NCBI RefSeq assembly: GCF_000732605.1
Contig: NZ_JPME01000010.1
Coordinates: 36-64,035 of the forward strand
DNA: 64,000 nucleotides
Reading direction: 5' to 3'
Source: Lacrimispora celerecrescens
GTDB taxonomy: Bacteria > Bacillota > Clostridia > Lachnospirales > Lachnospiraceae
Shown: one piece after another, positions 26,635 to 37,165 of the stretch
How the letters are laid out: each line of letters starts with the position of its first letter
How positions within the stretch are numbered: the first letter of the stretch is position 1
Program-made: the position numbers and the translations under genes
Notes under the pieces: generated by a model
Told to the model about the DNA's origin: nothing
What the model saw: only the letters and a program-made list of their open reading frames with translations
Database searches by the model: none

Positions 26635-27153
26635 CTATCTGTATCGGATCGCGAGGCCCTTTAAGAAATTCCTGATATACCGGTCCTGGCATTCTTTATA
26701 ATTGCGCTGCCCTTCCCTCCGCAAAAGTGCACTTAATTCGCCGTTGGACAAATTGATTCCTACCGACTTAAAAATATCGAGCATGTCTTCACCGGTGAGG
26801 GACAGAGCGATTTTAACTTTCTTAAGCAGGACATTATTGACTGATCGGTGATCCTTCACCATGAACAGCTGTTTTTCCGGCTCACCCGTCTTTGATTCCT
26901 GCTTTCCCCGTTTAAAAATAATATAACCGTTTAAAAAGGACTCCAGCGTAAAATCATTGCAGATGTCCCTGTCTTTATCATCAATTGCCTTCTGCTCTCC
27001 GGAAGGACTTATATCGGCCTGAGGCTTTGTCAGAAGCCTTCGGACCCCTTCCTTAGTAATCGTGATTCCGCCCAGTTTGAATATTTCAATCATATCAGAA
27101 TCCTTAATATCCATCGCATACCGCAATCTTATTAATATATCGTTGTTATCCAC
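26635..27153 (-). CDS. DUF1456 (YehS-like) protein
   Basis: A 172-residue protein built of two copies of the DUF1456 helical module: NNDILIRLRYAMDIKDSDMIEIFKLGG near the start and NNVLLKKVKIALSLTGEDMLDIFKSVG in the second half, each ending with an LL-R/K motif. Function unknown. I place the start at the GTG at 27153, six bases after AAGGAGG; an upstream in-frame ATG at 27177 overlaps the ribosome binding site. Confidence 0.85.
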   Translation of the reverse strand: MDNNDILIRLRYAMDIKDSDMIEIFKLGGITITKEGVRRLLTKPQADISPSGEQKAIDDKDRDICNDFTLESFLNGYIIFKRGKQESKTGEPEKQLFMVKDHRSVNNVLLKKVKIALSLTGEDMLDIFKSVGINLSNGELSALLRREGQRNYKECQDRYIRNFLKGLAIRYR

Positions 27154-27303
27154 TCGGTTCCTCCTTAGGAAATACATTTTTACATGAAAACTGCAATATA
27201 GGAATTATACTAACTTGTGAAGGAAATAGCAATCTTTCTAATGGGATGTTTTTAAAAATATGGTATACTGGTATTATAAACTGCATTTTTAGAGGTAACA
27301 CAT

Positions 27304-28266
27304 ATGGACAAAGAAAAGATTATAAAAAGCATTAAAATCGCCGCAGCCGCCGTGCTTGCAATTACCATTGCGGCTGAGCTTGGTTTAAAGTATTCTGCTA
27401 CGGCCGGCATCATCACGGTGCTCAGCATACAGAATACCAAGAGAGAAACCATTAAAAGCGCCAGGAACCGGACGCTTGCCTTTGTATGCGCGTTAATACT
27501 GGCTGCCGCTTCTTTTCATCTTTTGGGCTTTACGCTTTTTGCATTTGCCTGGTACCTTCTATTATTCGCCCTGCTTTGCCTGTATGCGGACTGGGGAGAA
27601 GCAATTGCCATGGATTCTGTCTTAATCACTCATTTTCTGTCCGAGCGGTCCATGTCTGTACCTCTTATAGGTAATGAGATTGCCCTGTTCTTAATTGGTA
27701 CTACCGTTGGGGTTCTGGTCAATATGCACCTTCGGAAGAAGGAAAAAGTATTTCAGAAACTGGCAGATGATGTGGATTTACAGATAAAGGGGATCTTAAG
27801 CCGCATGTCTCTCTGGCTGATGGAAGAAGATAAAAGCGGATATAGCCCGGATTGTCTGATACAGCTTAAGGAAAGCCTGGACCTTGCCAGAACATGTGCG
27901 CTTAATAATTACAACAATGCCCTTTGGAAAAAGGATTCTTATGAGGTGGATTATATCCAGATGCGTCAGCAGCAAAGCATGGTTCTTCAGGAAATCTATG
28001 AAAATATCAAAAGCATCACCTGCCTGCCCAGGCAGGCAAAACAGGTGGCACTGCTTTTTGAAGGAATTGAACAGGGGTACCACAGGGAAAATACAGCAGA
28101 AGGACTTCTAAAGGATTTAGACCTTTTATTTCAGGATTTAAAAAGCCATGAGCTTCCTTCCAACCGGGAGGAATTTGAAGCAAGAGCAATTCTGTTTTAT
28201 ATTTTAAAGCAGACAAAAAAACTGCTGGTGATAAAGCGGGAATTTATTTTAACTCATCCTAAATAA
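27304..28266 (+). CDS. Aromatic acid exporter family (ArAE_1/FUSC) membrane protein
   Basis: A 320-residue protein: N-terminal membrane half (about 1-145) with several helices and the conserved KYSATAGIITVLSIQNTKRETIKSA segment of the ArAE_1 (DUF939) family, then a cytoplasmic helical C-terminal domain (about 150-320). Relatives are called aromatic acid exporters by homology to AaeB/FUSC proteins; the transported compound is unknown. GAGGT precedes the ATG. Single-gene unit ending at a strong hairpin. Confidence 0.8.
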   Translation: MDKEKIIKSIKIAAAAVLAITIAAELGLKYSATAGIITVLSIQNTKRETIKSARNRTLAFVCALILAAASFHLLGFTLFAFAWYLLLFALLCLYADWGEAIAMDSVLITHFLSERSMSVPLIGNEIALFLIGTTVGVLVNMHLRKKEKVFQKLADDVDLQIKGILSRMSLWLMEEDKSGYSPDCLIQLKESLDLARTCALNNYNNALWKKDSYEVDYIQMRQQQSMVLQEIYENIKSITCLPRQAKQVALLFEGIEQGYHRENTAEGLLKDLDLLFQDLKSHELPSNREEFEARAILFYILKQTKKLLVIKREFILTHPK

Positions 28267-28270
28267 AACC

Positions 28271-28309
28271 AGGAGGCTGGCGGTACCGTTTCCTACCCGC
28301 CAGCCTCCT
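28271..28309. terminator. Convergent terminator hairpin
   Basis: AGGAGGCTGGCGG (28271-28283) pairs perfectly with CCGCCAGCCTCCT (28297-28309). T-rich sequence follows on the minus strand and moderately on the plus strand; it lies between two convergent genes. Confidence 0.75.
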
Positions 28310-28316
28310 AATTATC

Positions 28317-31300
28317 TTATTTCACCTTTTGTATCACACCTGGAACCTCCCATGCTCCGTCACTTCCAACCGTATAACCATCGGGAGTCAGCGTGTTCAC
28401 GGCCAAGGTGCCCTTCCATGTCAGGTAATACCACTTTTGCTTACAGAGAATCCATTTCCCCACCACCATGCTTCCGTCTTCATTTAAATAATACCAGTTT
28501 CCCTTATCAAAGATCCAGCCGGTCCTCATATATCCCTGTTCATCAAAACAATACCACAATCCGTTAATTCTAGCCCAGTCCCCGAAAATATATCCTCCGG
28601 ACTTTTTCTCATACCACCAGCCGATATCATTTTTCTTCCATTCTCCTGGAACAGTAAAGCCCGGGCCATGGTCTTCATCTCCATCCTCCCCGCCTTTTTT
28701 GCCAGGTACGGGCGGGTTTACATCATCCTTTATGTTAACCGCCACGAACATGGAAAGCTCCCATACGTCAAAGCACATTCGCTTTCCGATTACAACCGGG
28801 TGGATCACATGGATATCTCCGTCATGGTAATAGTAAATAACCAGTTTTTCTCTTCCAAGACCTTCCGGAATATCCATAGTGATTCTGATTGGAAGCCTAG
28901 GCTGCATTTCACCCTCTGAACCGGATAGGACAATGTCCATTGCAACATATTTCTTTGCCAGATTCACAATCTCATCAGGCACTTCTTCCACAGCCCTGCG
29001 TATCCGCAGTCGTATCATCTGAGTTCCTTTCGGCTCTAAGCCGGCATTGAGCCCCAGACCGTCGGCATGGACATTTTTAAAAAGGCTATCCGCCTGCAGG
29101 GAGACTGTAATGTGATCAAATTGTTTCAGTAACTTTTCTTCCAGATCCTTAAGCAGCTTTAACGTCTTATTACTTAATTTTTCCCTTTCTTCCACGTTTT
29201 GCATTATTTCCGCTGCTTCGTCTAATGCTTCGGTAAATGCCAATCTTTTTTCAGCCTCTGTTAGGTAGTCTCCATAGAGGAGCCTATCCTCCAGCTTTCT
29301 CTTCAACGCCTCTAAATTCCCCTCCGTGACCGCCGTTTCATTTCTGGTGACAGTCACGTTCAGCGTGTCTGAGAATTCCTTTTCCTCACCATTTACTCCG
29401 TCTGCATAATAAAAGATGCGGACCCGTTTCTTACCGGTCTTTGAAAAATCATCCGGCTCCAATTCCAAATCCTCCAAAGGTACCACTTCACTATAAGTAG
29501 CATTGCTTGAGGAAGCTACCATTTTTACAGTTTTCTCCACAGTCATTCCTTCTACATCAAAATTATCACCCGGACGGTAGATGATCCGGTAAGGCTTTTG
29601 AACGATGTGAATCTTATCCACATAACGTTCCGATTCTTCAGCCTCAAACACTGTAACTTGAAAAGAATCTTTTAAAACTGCGACCGGTTCTCCATCCTTT
29701 TCAAGGGTATAGGTAATAGTGACTGCTGAAATTCCCGGCTCAGAGAAGTCATATTCCGCCTCATAATCCCCGGACTCCAGTATGGTCACACCTGCTTCCA
29801 AAAGGTTCCGTCCGCGTAATTCCATACCAGACAGATCCAGGTCCTCTCCTGAGATATAAAACAGTTTATCCGGTTTCCTAATGATTTTGATTTCCGGAGC
29901 TGAGTCGGCTTTATAGACGATGACTTCAAAGAATGCCTTTAATGTCTTCTGTTCGTTTCCTTCCTCTTCCACATATGTAACCGTAATCTTCTTTTTACCG
30001 GAAGTAGAAGAATCCAGCTCGCTTAAGGTATACTCCTCTTTCTCCAGAACACGTTCTTCCTCTCCCTCACGATATAAAGCCACTTGAAGCCCCTCAGGGT
30101 CAAGCTGATCTCCCATCAAGTAATTTCTCCGTAAAGGAAGGGTCTTGATTCTGATTTCCTCCGCGCTCTCCGGTTCTTCCTCCCTGATTAACTCCAGATC
30201 AGCGTCAGTTACATTTTTTCCATTTACTTCGATGACCTTTACTGTCTGCTTATATCCTACCTGATCCGGTACCTCAATACAGTAGGTCCCATCCTTTATA
30301 TTTTTAAATGCATAGGCCCCGTCTTCTCCGGTTTTCACAGCCTCCGAAGGACTTGCAATGGTTATGTCTCCGCCTTTATAGAGATTGACATCCAAATCTG
30401 CCACACCGTTTTCCTTCTCAGTTACAATTCCGGAAATTGTATAGTATGTCTCAGCGGCCTTTTCCGGCACCAGACTGATAAAGCTTAATACCGGATCGGC
30501 TGATCCTGTTTTCTCCACACGGATAAACACAAGACTTGTATCATTACCTCCAGGTACCGTGAATTTCAGTTCCTGTACCAGATTCCTGTCGTACTGTTCC
30601 AGGGTAAAATCTTTGGAAGCCAGTTTTTCTTCCATTCCGGCCTCATTTTTCTTTCCTGCTGAAATCCTGATCCCCCGCTTTGTATTCCACCACTCCTGAT
30701 ATCCGGTATAAACGGTATACTCTCCCGGTGCTAAGTCAAATGCATATTCAATGGGTTGGTCTTTTTCCGCCCACCAGCCGTTTCCATATAAATCATGGCC
30801 GGAGTATCGTCCAAACGAAGTGCCTTCCATCCCCATATATCCGGCATGGTTTTCTTCCGTATACGCCTGATCCGGTTCCATGTTCAGCAGTCCTGGGGCC
30901 TTATCCTTCATTAAATCAAAATATTCAGAAGAATACGCACCGCAGTCAAAGAACCACCTGGTATTCCTGTTAAGGATTGTTGCCGTATGACTTATCCTTC
31001 TTCCCTGTTCTTCCAGTGTTCCGTATACAGTATAATCTCCAACGAACGGACGGTTTTCATCAATGTCATCCCATTTGACCGGCGCGTCATTCCATGTTTC
31101 GTTACCAGCTTTTACGTCAACCGTGCCTGGCAGAGCTTCTTCCAGTTCTGCCAGTGAGGCGAACTGCTCCGGAATCTCCGAAGTGATATAAGCAAGTCCC
31201 TTGTTATCCAGTTCCTCCAGCCTCCAGTTGCTGTAAGGCCGTAATACCAGGCGGTTCCCATCCTGGAATTCCACCGGCAGCCATACGTAGCGGGATTCGC

Positions 31301-34300
31301 TCAAATCATCGGCATTCCACCGATCTCCCATATAGATATACTTTCCAGCCTCTGCATCAACAGGAAATACACAGGTACTCTGGGTGTAAAAGGTTTTATT
31401 GGAATTGGCTCCATCACAGGGATCGCCCATGTCCGTCCACGGACCCAGGGGGTGATCAGCTACCGCATACATTGCCTCATTCGGCGACCAGCCGGTGCAG
31501 CCGGAGTTGACCATGTAATATTTCTTGTTGTATTTGAACATGGCCGGAGCTTCTCTGGACCAGCCTTTAAAGTTGGTGGTAAAATGCTCCCCTTGCACCC
31601 CATCGTCTTTGGGAACCACCAGACCTGTATATTCCTCGTTCAGCCTGGAAATAAACAATGTCTGGTTTCCCTGGGAGGAATAGATCACATATGCCGTCTT
31701 ATCTTTATCGTCATCCACAAACAGGTTCATATCACGCACGGCGCCTAAATGATTTCCATCAAATCCCTGGTTGTCGCCCCTTACGTAGTTCAGGTCATAG
31801 GAGCCTAACAGCTTATATGGTCCCTCAGGCCTGTCGGCGATGGCCACACCTGCTTTTGCCTTTCCATAATCCGCATCATTCCACGGTGTCCTGCCATCCG
31901 CATGGAACCATATTACATATTTGTCCGTCTTCTCGTTATAAATCATCTTCGGACGCTCGATCACACAGTTATTCTTATCCAGGTCAATGAATACTTCCTT
32001 CTTCTTTTCCTGGCTGTAGCCCCCATACACCTCATTAAAATATGGGTCTGTTTCAAACTCATCCATGCTTTCCATCGTCCTTAGCACCACGCCCTCATCC
32101 TTCCAGTTATAAAGATCTTCCGAGGTATAAAGGTGAATGCCCCCTACCGGACGGTAATCATATGTCTTATCTTCGCCGATCCAATAATATTTTGTCTCTC
32201 CATCAACAGTAAGCTGCTGAATCTGTCCGCCGTGTGCCTGAATCTGGACTCCGTTGGTATCGTAATAGGGCGCACCCTCTGCTCCTGTGATGGAATCGTA
32301 CTCTCTGCGGCTGACCAGTCCGGCAAACGCTTCATACAATGTAAAATACATGTTCCGGATCTCTTCCCTATCCTCTGTGCCTGCCTCTATCAGAATTTCC
32401 GCCTTCTCTCTGGCTATCCGGAAAGCGGCAAGACTCTTATCCGTCCAGTTTCTGCCTTCTTCTGCCTGATCCACCGTTTCCTCCATCTTCGCAAGTGTAT
32501 TCCGAAGCATGTTCAAGCTGTATTCCGGCACAGCCTTAACAATGAGATAACTTAAGATCGGATCTCCATACTGATTGGTTCGTTTGGGGCTGTGCACCAT
32601 TACATTCAGTTCCCCATCCGTTACTTCTGCCGCATATTGTTTTTCAATCAGGGTCTCCTGCTGCAGATTGACAGATGCTCCTGCTGTTCTTCCCTCCAGT
32701 TTCACATCAACATCCCGGTCGCTCCATGGGTTCATAAAGCCCGCTGTTACCTGGTAATCTCCGGCTGGAAGGGCAAAACTGTATTTCAGCCCGCTTTTTT
32801 CCCTGTCAAAATTCACATCAGGTCTCATGCTTACGCAGGTTCCGGTGATGTCGGCTGCATCGGAGCCGTTTCTGTCCATAGCGCTGTATGCATCCGCTTT
32901 TGCATATCCCCATAAATTCTTTTTCACCGGATCCTTCCCATACATTTGATCCACAACGGATTGCATGAGTCCCAGCTTATACCCGGTCGGCACAACCGAC
33001 GGATCAGGGGTTCCGCAGTTGACCAGATAGAGGATATAATCATTTGCAACCAGCTCTTCTTCTGTAAATTCTTTTCCATTTACTAAAGCGGTCATCGCGT
33101 CGGTAACAGCCTTTGCAGCACTGTCGGTACCGGCCTTTGTAGTCTCCGGGGCGGTCAGTTGTTTATATCCTGCTAAAACAGCAGCATCAAGTGCTTCCAG
33201 CAACGTGGCTTCACACCCCGTCCGGTTGAAAGTACGGGCTTGACCAAGGGCAGAAATCAGAGGTGCATGGTCTATTCTCTGATGGACATCAAAAAAGCTC
33301 AGCACCGGATCAACATCACCGTTTTTCGATACCTTAAATGCTACCTCACTCTTCTCAGGCAGATCAAATGATGCAGAAACAACTGCCTCAGGATTCCATT
33401 CTGCCACAGTTACGGTACCCAGTTCCTTTGTAACTGTGTTTCCATCTGCCGTAATATAGGAGGCGCTGATTTTCATTGGACGGGTCTGTCTCCACCATTC
33501 CTGAAAACCGAAATCCACCGTATAACTGCCTGCCTCCAGAGGCATTTTATAAACAATGTCCTGATCCTTATATGCATACCAGCCATTCTCATACTTATCC
33601 GTTATGCCGGATGGATGAGAGCCGTAATCTTCTGCATACCCCCAGCTTCCGTCCGAATATTTTTGGTCCGCAGAACCGTTAAAGAGTGCCAGATGGCTCT
33701 TCAGTTTTTTGTAAGTATCGGATTCCTGATTGTTGCAGTCGATAAAATACTGAAGATTCTGAGGCACCACCAGAACATCTGCACTGACTTCCATGGCATA
33801 TCCATCCACGTCGCCCTTTATGGTCACCCTGGTATACTCTTTGACATCAAAGGAGCCGGAGGATACCTTCCATTCCACCTCCCTCTCCACAGTATCTCCT
33901 TCAGGCGTGAATCCTTTCACCGTACGAGGCAGATTGGGGACCACCCCCCTGACTGTAACAAATCCTTGAAGTTTTTCTATGTCCACCAGATTATCATTTG
34001 TTATTTTCCTGATCTTGATCCAGTTTATCAGTGGATCGCACTGAGGATCCGTATTACCTTTGGAACGCACTGCTTTAATGGTAAGAAGCCCATCTTCCTT
34101 GACTGCAGCATTATATATTTTCACGGTCCGGTCGTATGGCACAAGCGTTTCCATCTTCTCTCCCTGTAACATGAGATCCTGACTGCGTTTGCTGTTATTC
34201 CATGGATCATCCATCCCTACTTCAACGGTATAGGCACCCTTGTCTAACTGGAACCGGTATTCCAAGCCTTTCCCTGCCGCATCTCTGCCGTCATACCGTA

Positions 34301-36854
34301 AGCTGTCCCACTCTGACCGATCCTCACCGGTATGGCCATATGCCATGTCATCCGTATATCCCCAGATCTTGCCGGTTACTATGTCCGGGCCGTAGGCCTG
34401 GTCCAGAATGCCATTATCACACCCAAAAGACTGTCCGGGTTTAAGTACACGGGGCTTTCCCGTACCGGCATTTACAAAGTAACACAGACCTTCCTCCACT
34501 GCAGACGGACGTCCGCTTTCCGTGATGGAAACAGATCCATCATTTCCTCTCACCCGGACCAGGTAATCCGTGCCGTTTATAAGGCCGCCAAGAACTGCTG
34601 ACCCATTCTGTGCAGATACGATCACCGTCATATTCTCCAGAGAAGTGCCACATTCCACGGTATAATCCGCAACCCCATCCACGCCTTGAAATTCTACAAT
34701 CAATTTCCCATCGTGAGCTGCAATATTCGTAATCCGCGGAGCTTTCATGGCTAATTCTCCGTTTATGATTTCCGCATATTCCAGCACAATTTCCGGTGTT
34801 TCCGCCGTCTGGCTGTCTGCCATGGTTATGGAGACCGTGTGATCTCCTACGCCCAGGGCAGGCATCATATAGAGCAGGCTTCCCCTCATTACTGATGGGG
34901 AATTGGTACTAATATTTATGGGATCTCCACCATCAACGGTTACCATGAGGTTTGCGCCATTGGGAGACTTCTTTCCATAGATTGCCGCCTGTGTACCTGT
35001 AAAGCGGAAACTGGCGGAGGAACCTTTTTGGGTTGTGTATTTCTCCTTGATATTCCAGCCGTCCTTCCAATCTCCGGAATATGTAAATTTGTTAAGATCC
35101 GAGGCGCCTGATAAAGCCGTATCATCGGTGGTCTGTATATCGCATTCCACGATTTTCTTATAACCATCGCTTTCCAGGAGCGCCCTGCCATCCTTTGCCG
35201 TAATCACATAGGTGGACACGGAATTCCCCGGTAATGAAACGGGGAGAACCCTACTCTCCAGCGTCCCCTCCTGTACCAGCCGGCAGTTTTCAGAGTCGCT
35301 GGTTCGGTAAAGCTTCACATCGGATCCATTGGGAAGCATATTTAAATCCACACTGGTGTCCCGTGTGCCTGAAGTAAAATTCTGTGCAACAATGACCAGA
35401 ACCTGCTTATCCGGTGAGATGGCCGCACACATATTGCCATCCCCTATTTCCACCATTGTATATCCGGACTTTAAGAATTTGCTGTACTGCATCATGGTGT
35501 AAAACTGTTTTGTCAAGGCGAAATATCCTGCTTCCGGGACATCTTCCTTCACATCCCCATTCCCGTCAAATAAATTGGTATGATATCCTTTTACCGGCCC
35601 ATGATCCTCGAATACATAATGAATCGGTCCCCAGCTGCTGTTGGTCTGGATGCATTCATACTCACTGTCAGCCGCCAGCCACATAATCCAGGCAGATACT
35701 TTCATCTTCTTGATATCGGCCATGATCCCTTCACTCTGGTCCTTTGCGTTGACCGCCCACATAGAATCGTGAGCACCATCGCCATGGGTGCCACCGCCCT
35801 TTGTGACCTCGGACATCCAAAGCCCTTTGTCATAGGATGCTGCCAGCTTTCTAAGCTGTTCACGCTCACTGTCACTGCCGCCATAGGTATGAGCGCTTAT
35901 AACAGCCATATCCTTCCTGGTCTGTGCATCCAATTTTTCAAATGAATTGATGGCATTCCAAAGTGCAGTCTCATCTGTACCGGTCAGCTTAACATCACTT
36001 AAATGTTCCTGCTCCAGCGCCTTTTTCACTTCCTGGTATGCCTTGATCTGATTGGTGCCCGGCCGGAAGATACAGCCTTCCTGCTTGGTACTGCCATTGA
36101 TCCAGTAATTCGTATCCGGCTCATTTAAAGGCTCCACATAATCCACACCTTTGCCGTACTTGCTTTTTAAGTCTTGATCCAGCCATTTCGTTGCACGTGC
36201 CAGATACATTGCAAAATCGTCGTAGCAATCATCTCTTAAATTCTCTTTATCCCATTCGTAACCACCTGTGGAGCTGCCTGATTTCGTCATGTAGTAGGGC
36301 GGGGAATTGGAAAATACTTTATTGATGATGTCACCATCTGATACCCGCCATTGGTTGGCCTGCTCCAGCATCCAGATCTGGCCGGCATCATTCATTTGTT
36401 CTGATTCCTTGCTGTAGAATTCCTCTTCCTTAAACGTTCCCGTTCCATCATCCGTGCCGAACATATCCCTGCTCCAGCCTGGTACAAGCCCTTCTGTCCG
36501 TTTAATGGACGTATCCGGCTTGTCACCCCCTCCCACGTTATACCGGACGATATTCAAGTTTAAATATTCCGGAGAAAACACCAATTCCGCGATTTCTTCA
36601 CGGTCGGGCCTGCCATTGCCGTTGGTATCCCGGCCTCCGGCAGAACCAATGATATTCCCCCACCAGCAAAGAGAGGTTCCCCAACCCTCTAATGTCTGGT
36701 AATGTACCTGTGGATCCAGTGCAATTTCCCCTATAAAACTGGATGATGATGCAGGTACTGTCTGTGCGGCAGCCGGAAACGGTATCCCCGACAAAGCCAT
36801 AGGCATAGCTAAAAAAGCAGCCACACCACGTCGAAACAGACTTAATTGTTTCAT
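28317..36854 (-). CDS. Giant secreted GH30 plus GH43 arabinogalactan-degrading enzyme
   Basis: A 2845-residue exported protein. Order: signal peptide (1-30); GH30 barrel (about 40-555) with acid/base Glu in PLNEPD near 243 and nucleophile Glu in MSEVTKGGG near 346; carbohydrate-binding module (about 585-698); FN3-like; malectin-like modules (about 790-950, 1040-1195, 1275-1438, 1965-2128) alternating with Big_4 and FIVAR segments; GH43 beta-propeller (about 1525-1885) starting GAEGAPYYDTNGVQIQAHGG; a Cna_B/carboxypeptidase-regulatory module (about 2130-2208); three Ig-like modules; helical segment; and C-terminal choline-binding-like repeats (about 2738-2845). The GH43 part lacks the usual catalytic Asp after AH, as in subfamily 24 exo-beta-1,3-galactanases, while related GH30 enzymes cut beta-1,6-galactan. 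Together they suit type II arabinogalactan. AGGAGGAGGG precedes the ATG. Confidence 0.85.
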   Translation of the reverse strand: MKQLSLFRRGVAAFLAMPMALSGIPFPAAAQTVPASSSSFIGEIALDPQVHYQTLEGWGTSLCWWGNIIGSAGGRDTNGNGRPDREEIAELVFSPEYLNLNIVRYNVGGGDKPDTSIKRTEGLVPGWSRDMFGTDDGTGTFKEEEFYSKESEQMNDAGQIWMLEQANQWRVSDGDIINKVFSNSPPYYMTKSGSSTGGYEWDKENLRDDCYDDFAMYLARATKWLDQDLKSKYGKGVDYVEPLNEPDTNYWINGSTKQEGCIFRPGTNQIKAYQEVKKALEQEHLSDVKLTGTDETALWNAINSFEKLDAQTRKDMAVISAHTYGGSDSEREQLRKLAASYDKGLWMSEVTKGGGTHGDGAHDSMWAVNAKDQSEGIMADIKKMKVSAWIMWLAADSEYECIQTNSSWGPIHYVFEDHGPVKGYHTNLFDGNGDVKEDVPEAGYFALTKQFYTMMQYSKFLKSGYTMVEIGDGNMCAAISPDKQVLVIVAQNFTSGTRDTSVDLNMLPNGSDVKLYRTSDSENCRLVQEGTLESRVLPVSLPGNSVSTYVITAKDGRALLESDGYKKIVECDIQTTDDTALSGASDLNKFTYSGDWKDGWNIKEKYTTQKGSSASFRFTGTQAAIYGKKSPNGANLMVTVDGGDPINISTNSPSVMRGSLLYMMPALGVGDHTVSITMADSQTAETPEIVLEYAEIINGELAMKAPRITNIAAHDGKLIVEFQGVDGVADYTVECGTSLENMTVIVSAQNGSAVLGGLINGTDYLVRVRGNDGSVSITESGRPSAVEEGLCYFVNAGTGKPRVLKPGQSFGCDNGILDQAYGPDIVTGKIWGYTDDMAYGHTGEDRSEWDSLRYDGRDAAGKGLEYRFQLDKGAYTVEVGMDDPWNNSKRSQDLMLQGEKMETLVPYDRTVKIYNAAVKEDGLLTIKAVRSKGNTDPQCDPLINWIKIRKITNDNLVDIEKLQGFVTVRGVVPNLPRTVKGFTPEGDTVEREVEWKVSSGSFDVKEYTRVTIKGDVDGYAMEVSADVLVVPQNLQYFIDCNNQESDTYKKLKSHLALFNGSADQKYSDGSWGYAEDYGSHPSGITDKYENGWYAYKDQDIVYKMPLEAGSYTVDFGFQEWWRQTRPMKISASYITADGNTVTKELGTVTVAEWNPEAVVSASFDLPEKSEVAFKVSKNGDVDPVLSFFDVHQRIDHAPLISALGQARTFNRTGCEATLLEALDAAVLAGYKQLTAPETTKAGTDSAAKAVTDAMTALVNGKEFTEEELVANDYILYLVNCGTPDPSVVPTGYKLGLMQSVVDQMYGKDPVKKNLWGYAKADAYSAMDRNGSDAADITGTCVSMRPDVNFDREKSGLKYSFALPAGDYQVTAGFMNPWSDRDVDVKLEGRTAGASVNLQQETLIEKQYAAEVTDGELNVMVHSPKRTNQYGDPILSYLIVKAVPEYSLNMLRNTLAKMEETVDQAEEGRNWTDKSLAAFRIAREKAEILIEAGTEDREEIRNMYFTLYEAFAGLVSRREYDSITGAEGAPYYDTNGVQIQAHGGQIQQLTVDGETKYYWIGEDKTYDYRPVGGIHLYTSEDLYNWKDEGVVLRTMESMDEFETDPYFNEVYGGYSQEKKKEVFIDLDKNNCVIERPKMIYNEKTDKYVIWFHADGRTPWNDADYGKAKAGVAIADRPEGPYKLLGSYDLNYVRGDNQGFDGNHLGAVRDMNLFVDDDKDKTAYVIYSSQGNQTLFISRLNEEYTGLVVPKDDGVQGEHFTTNFKGWSREAPAMFKYNKKYYMVNSGCTGWSPNEAMYAVADHPLGPWTDMGDPCDGANSNKTFYTQSTCVFPVDAEAGKYIYMGDRWNADDLSESRYVWLPVEFQDGNRLVLRPYSNWRLEELDNKGLAYITSEIPEQFASLAELEEALPGTVDVKAGNETWNDAPVKWDDIDENRPFVGDYTVYGTLEEQGRRISHTATILNRNTRWFFDCGAYSSEYFDLMKDKAPGLLNMEPDQAYTEENHAGYMGMEGTSFGRYSGHDLYGNGWWAEKDQPIEYAFDLAPGEYTVYTGYQEWWNTKRGIRISAGKKNEAGMEEKLASKDFTLEQYDRNLVQELKFTVPGGNDTSLVFIRVEKTGSADPVLSFISLVPEKAAETYYTISGIVTEKENGVADLDVNLYKGGDITIASPSEAVKTGEDGAYAFKNIKDGTYCIEVPDQVGYKQTVKVIEVNGKNVTDADLELIREEEPESAEEIRIKTLPLRRNYLMGDQLDPEGLQVALYREGEEERVLEKEEYTLSELDSSTSGKKKITVTYVEEEGNEQKTLKAFFEVIVYKADSAPEIKIIRKPDKLFYISGEDLDLSGMELRGRNLLEAGVTILESGDYEAEYDFSEPGISAVTITYTLEKDGEPVAVLKDSFQVTVFEAEESERYVDKIHIVQKPYRIIYRPGDNFDVEGMTVEKTVKMVASSSNATYSEVVPLEDLELEPDDFSKTGKKRVRIFYYADGVNGEEKEFSDTLNVTVTRNETAVTEGNLEALKRKLEDRLLYGDYLTEAEKRLAFTEALDEAAEIMQNVEEREKLSNKTLKLLKDLEEKLLKQFDHITVSLQADSLFKNVHADGLGLNAGLEPKGTQMIRLRIRRAVEEVPDEIVNLAKKYVAMDIVLSGSEGEMQPRLPIRITMDIPEGLGREKLVIYYYHDGDIHVIHPVVIGKRMCFDVWELSMFVAVNIKDDVNPPVPGKKGGEDGDEDHGPGFTVPGEWKKNDIGWWYEKKSGGYIFGDWARINGLWYCFDEQGYMRTGWIFDKGNWYYLNEDGSMVVGKWILCKQKWYYLTWKGTLAVNTLTPDGYTVGSDGAWEVPGVIQKVK

Positions 36855-37077
36855 AAATTCCCTCCTCCTGATAAATTATTAGACACCAACAATGATATCA
36901 GTTGATGAGTCGGAAAAACATGACATAAAGTTATATAACTTGATCTTTGGTTAGATAAGCTACTCCATCCCTTTTAACGGTACTCTCGGACATTCTATAA
37001 ACTGGGTCATAACTATATATAATATCTAATGAATTCAGATAACTTTATAAGATCCTCTTATTTCTATAATTCCAAAT
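36855..37077 (-). promoter_or_regulatory. Upstream region of the GH30/GH43 gene
   Basis: No gene is seen. A 14-bp perfect palindrome AAGTTATATAACTT lies at 36928-36941, about 75-90 bases before the start codon, and could be an operator or overlap the promoter. TTCTATAAA near 36994 resembles the repeat before the beta-helix gene. Confidence 0.4.
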
Positions 37078-37141
37078 AAAAAAAATGCCCTCCTTGCAGC
37101 AAATAGATGAATTCCTCATCCAATTACCACAAAGGGAGCAT
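37078..37141 (-). terminator. Terminator of the amidase gene
   Basis: On the minus strand ATGCTCCCTTTG (37141-37130) pairs with CAAGGAGGGCAT (37096-37085) with wobble pairs and one mismatch, followed by a run of U. Confidence 0.75.
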
Positions 37142-37165
37142 ATCACAGCAGCCTGATTAAAAACA

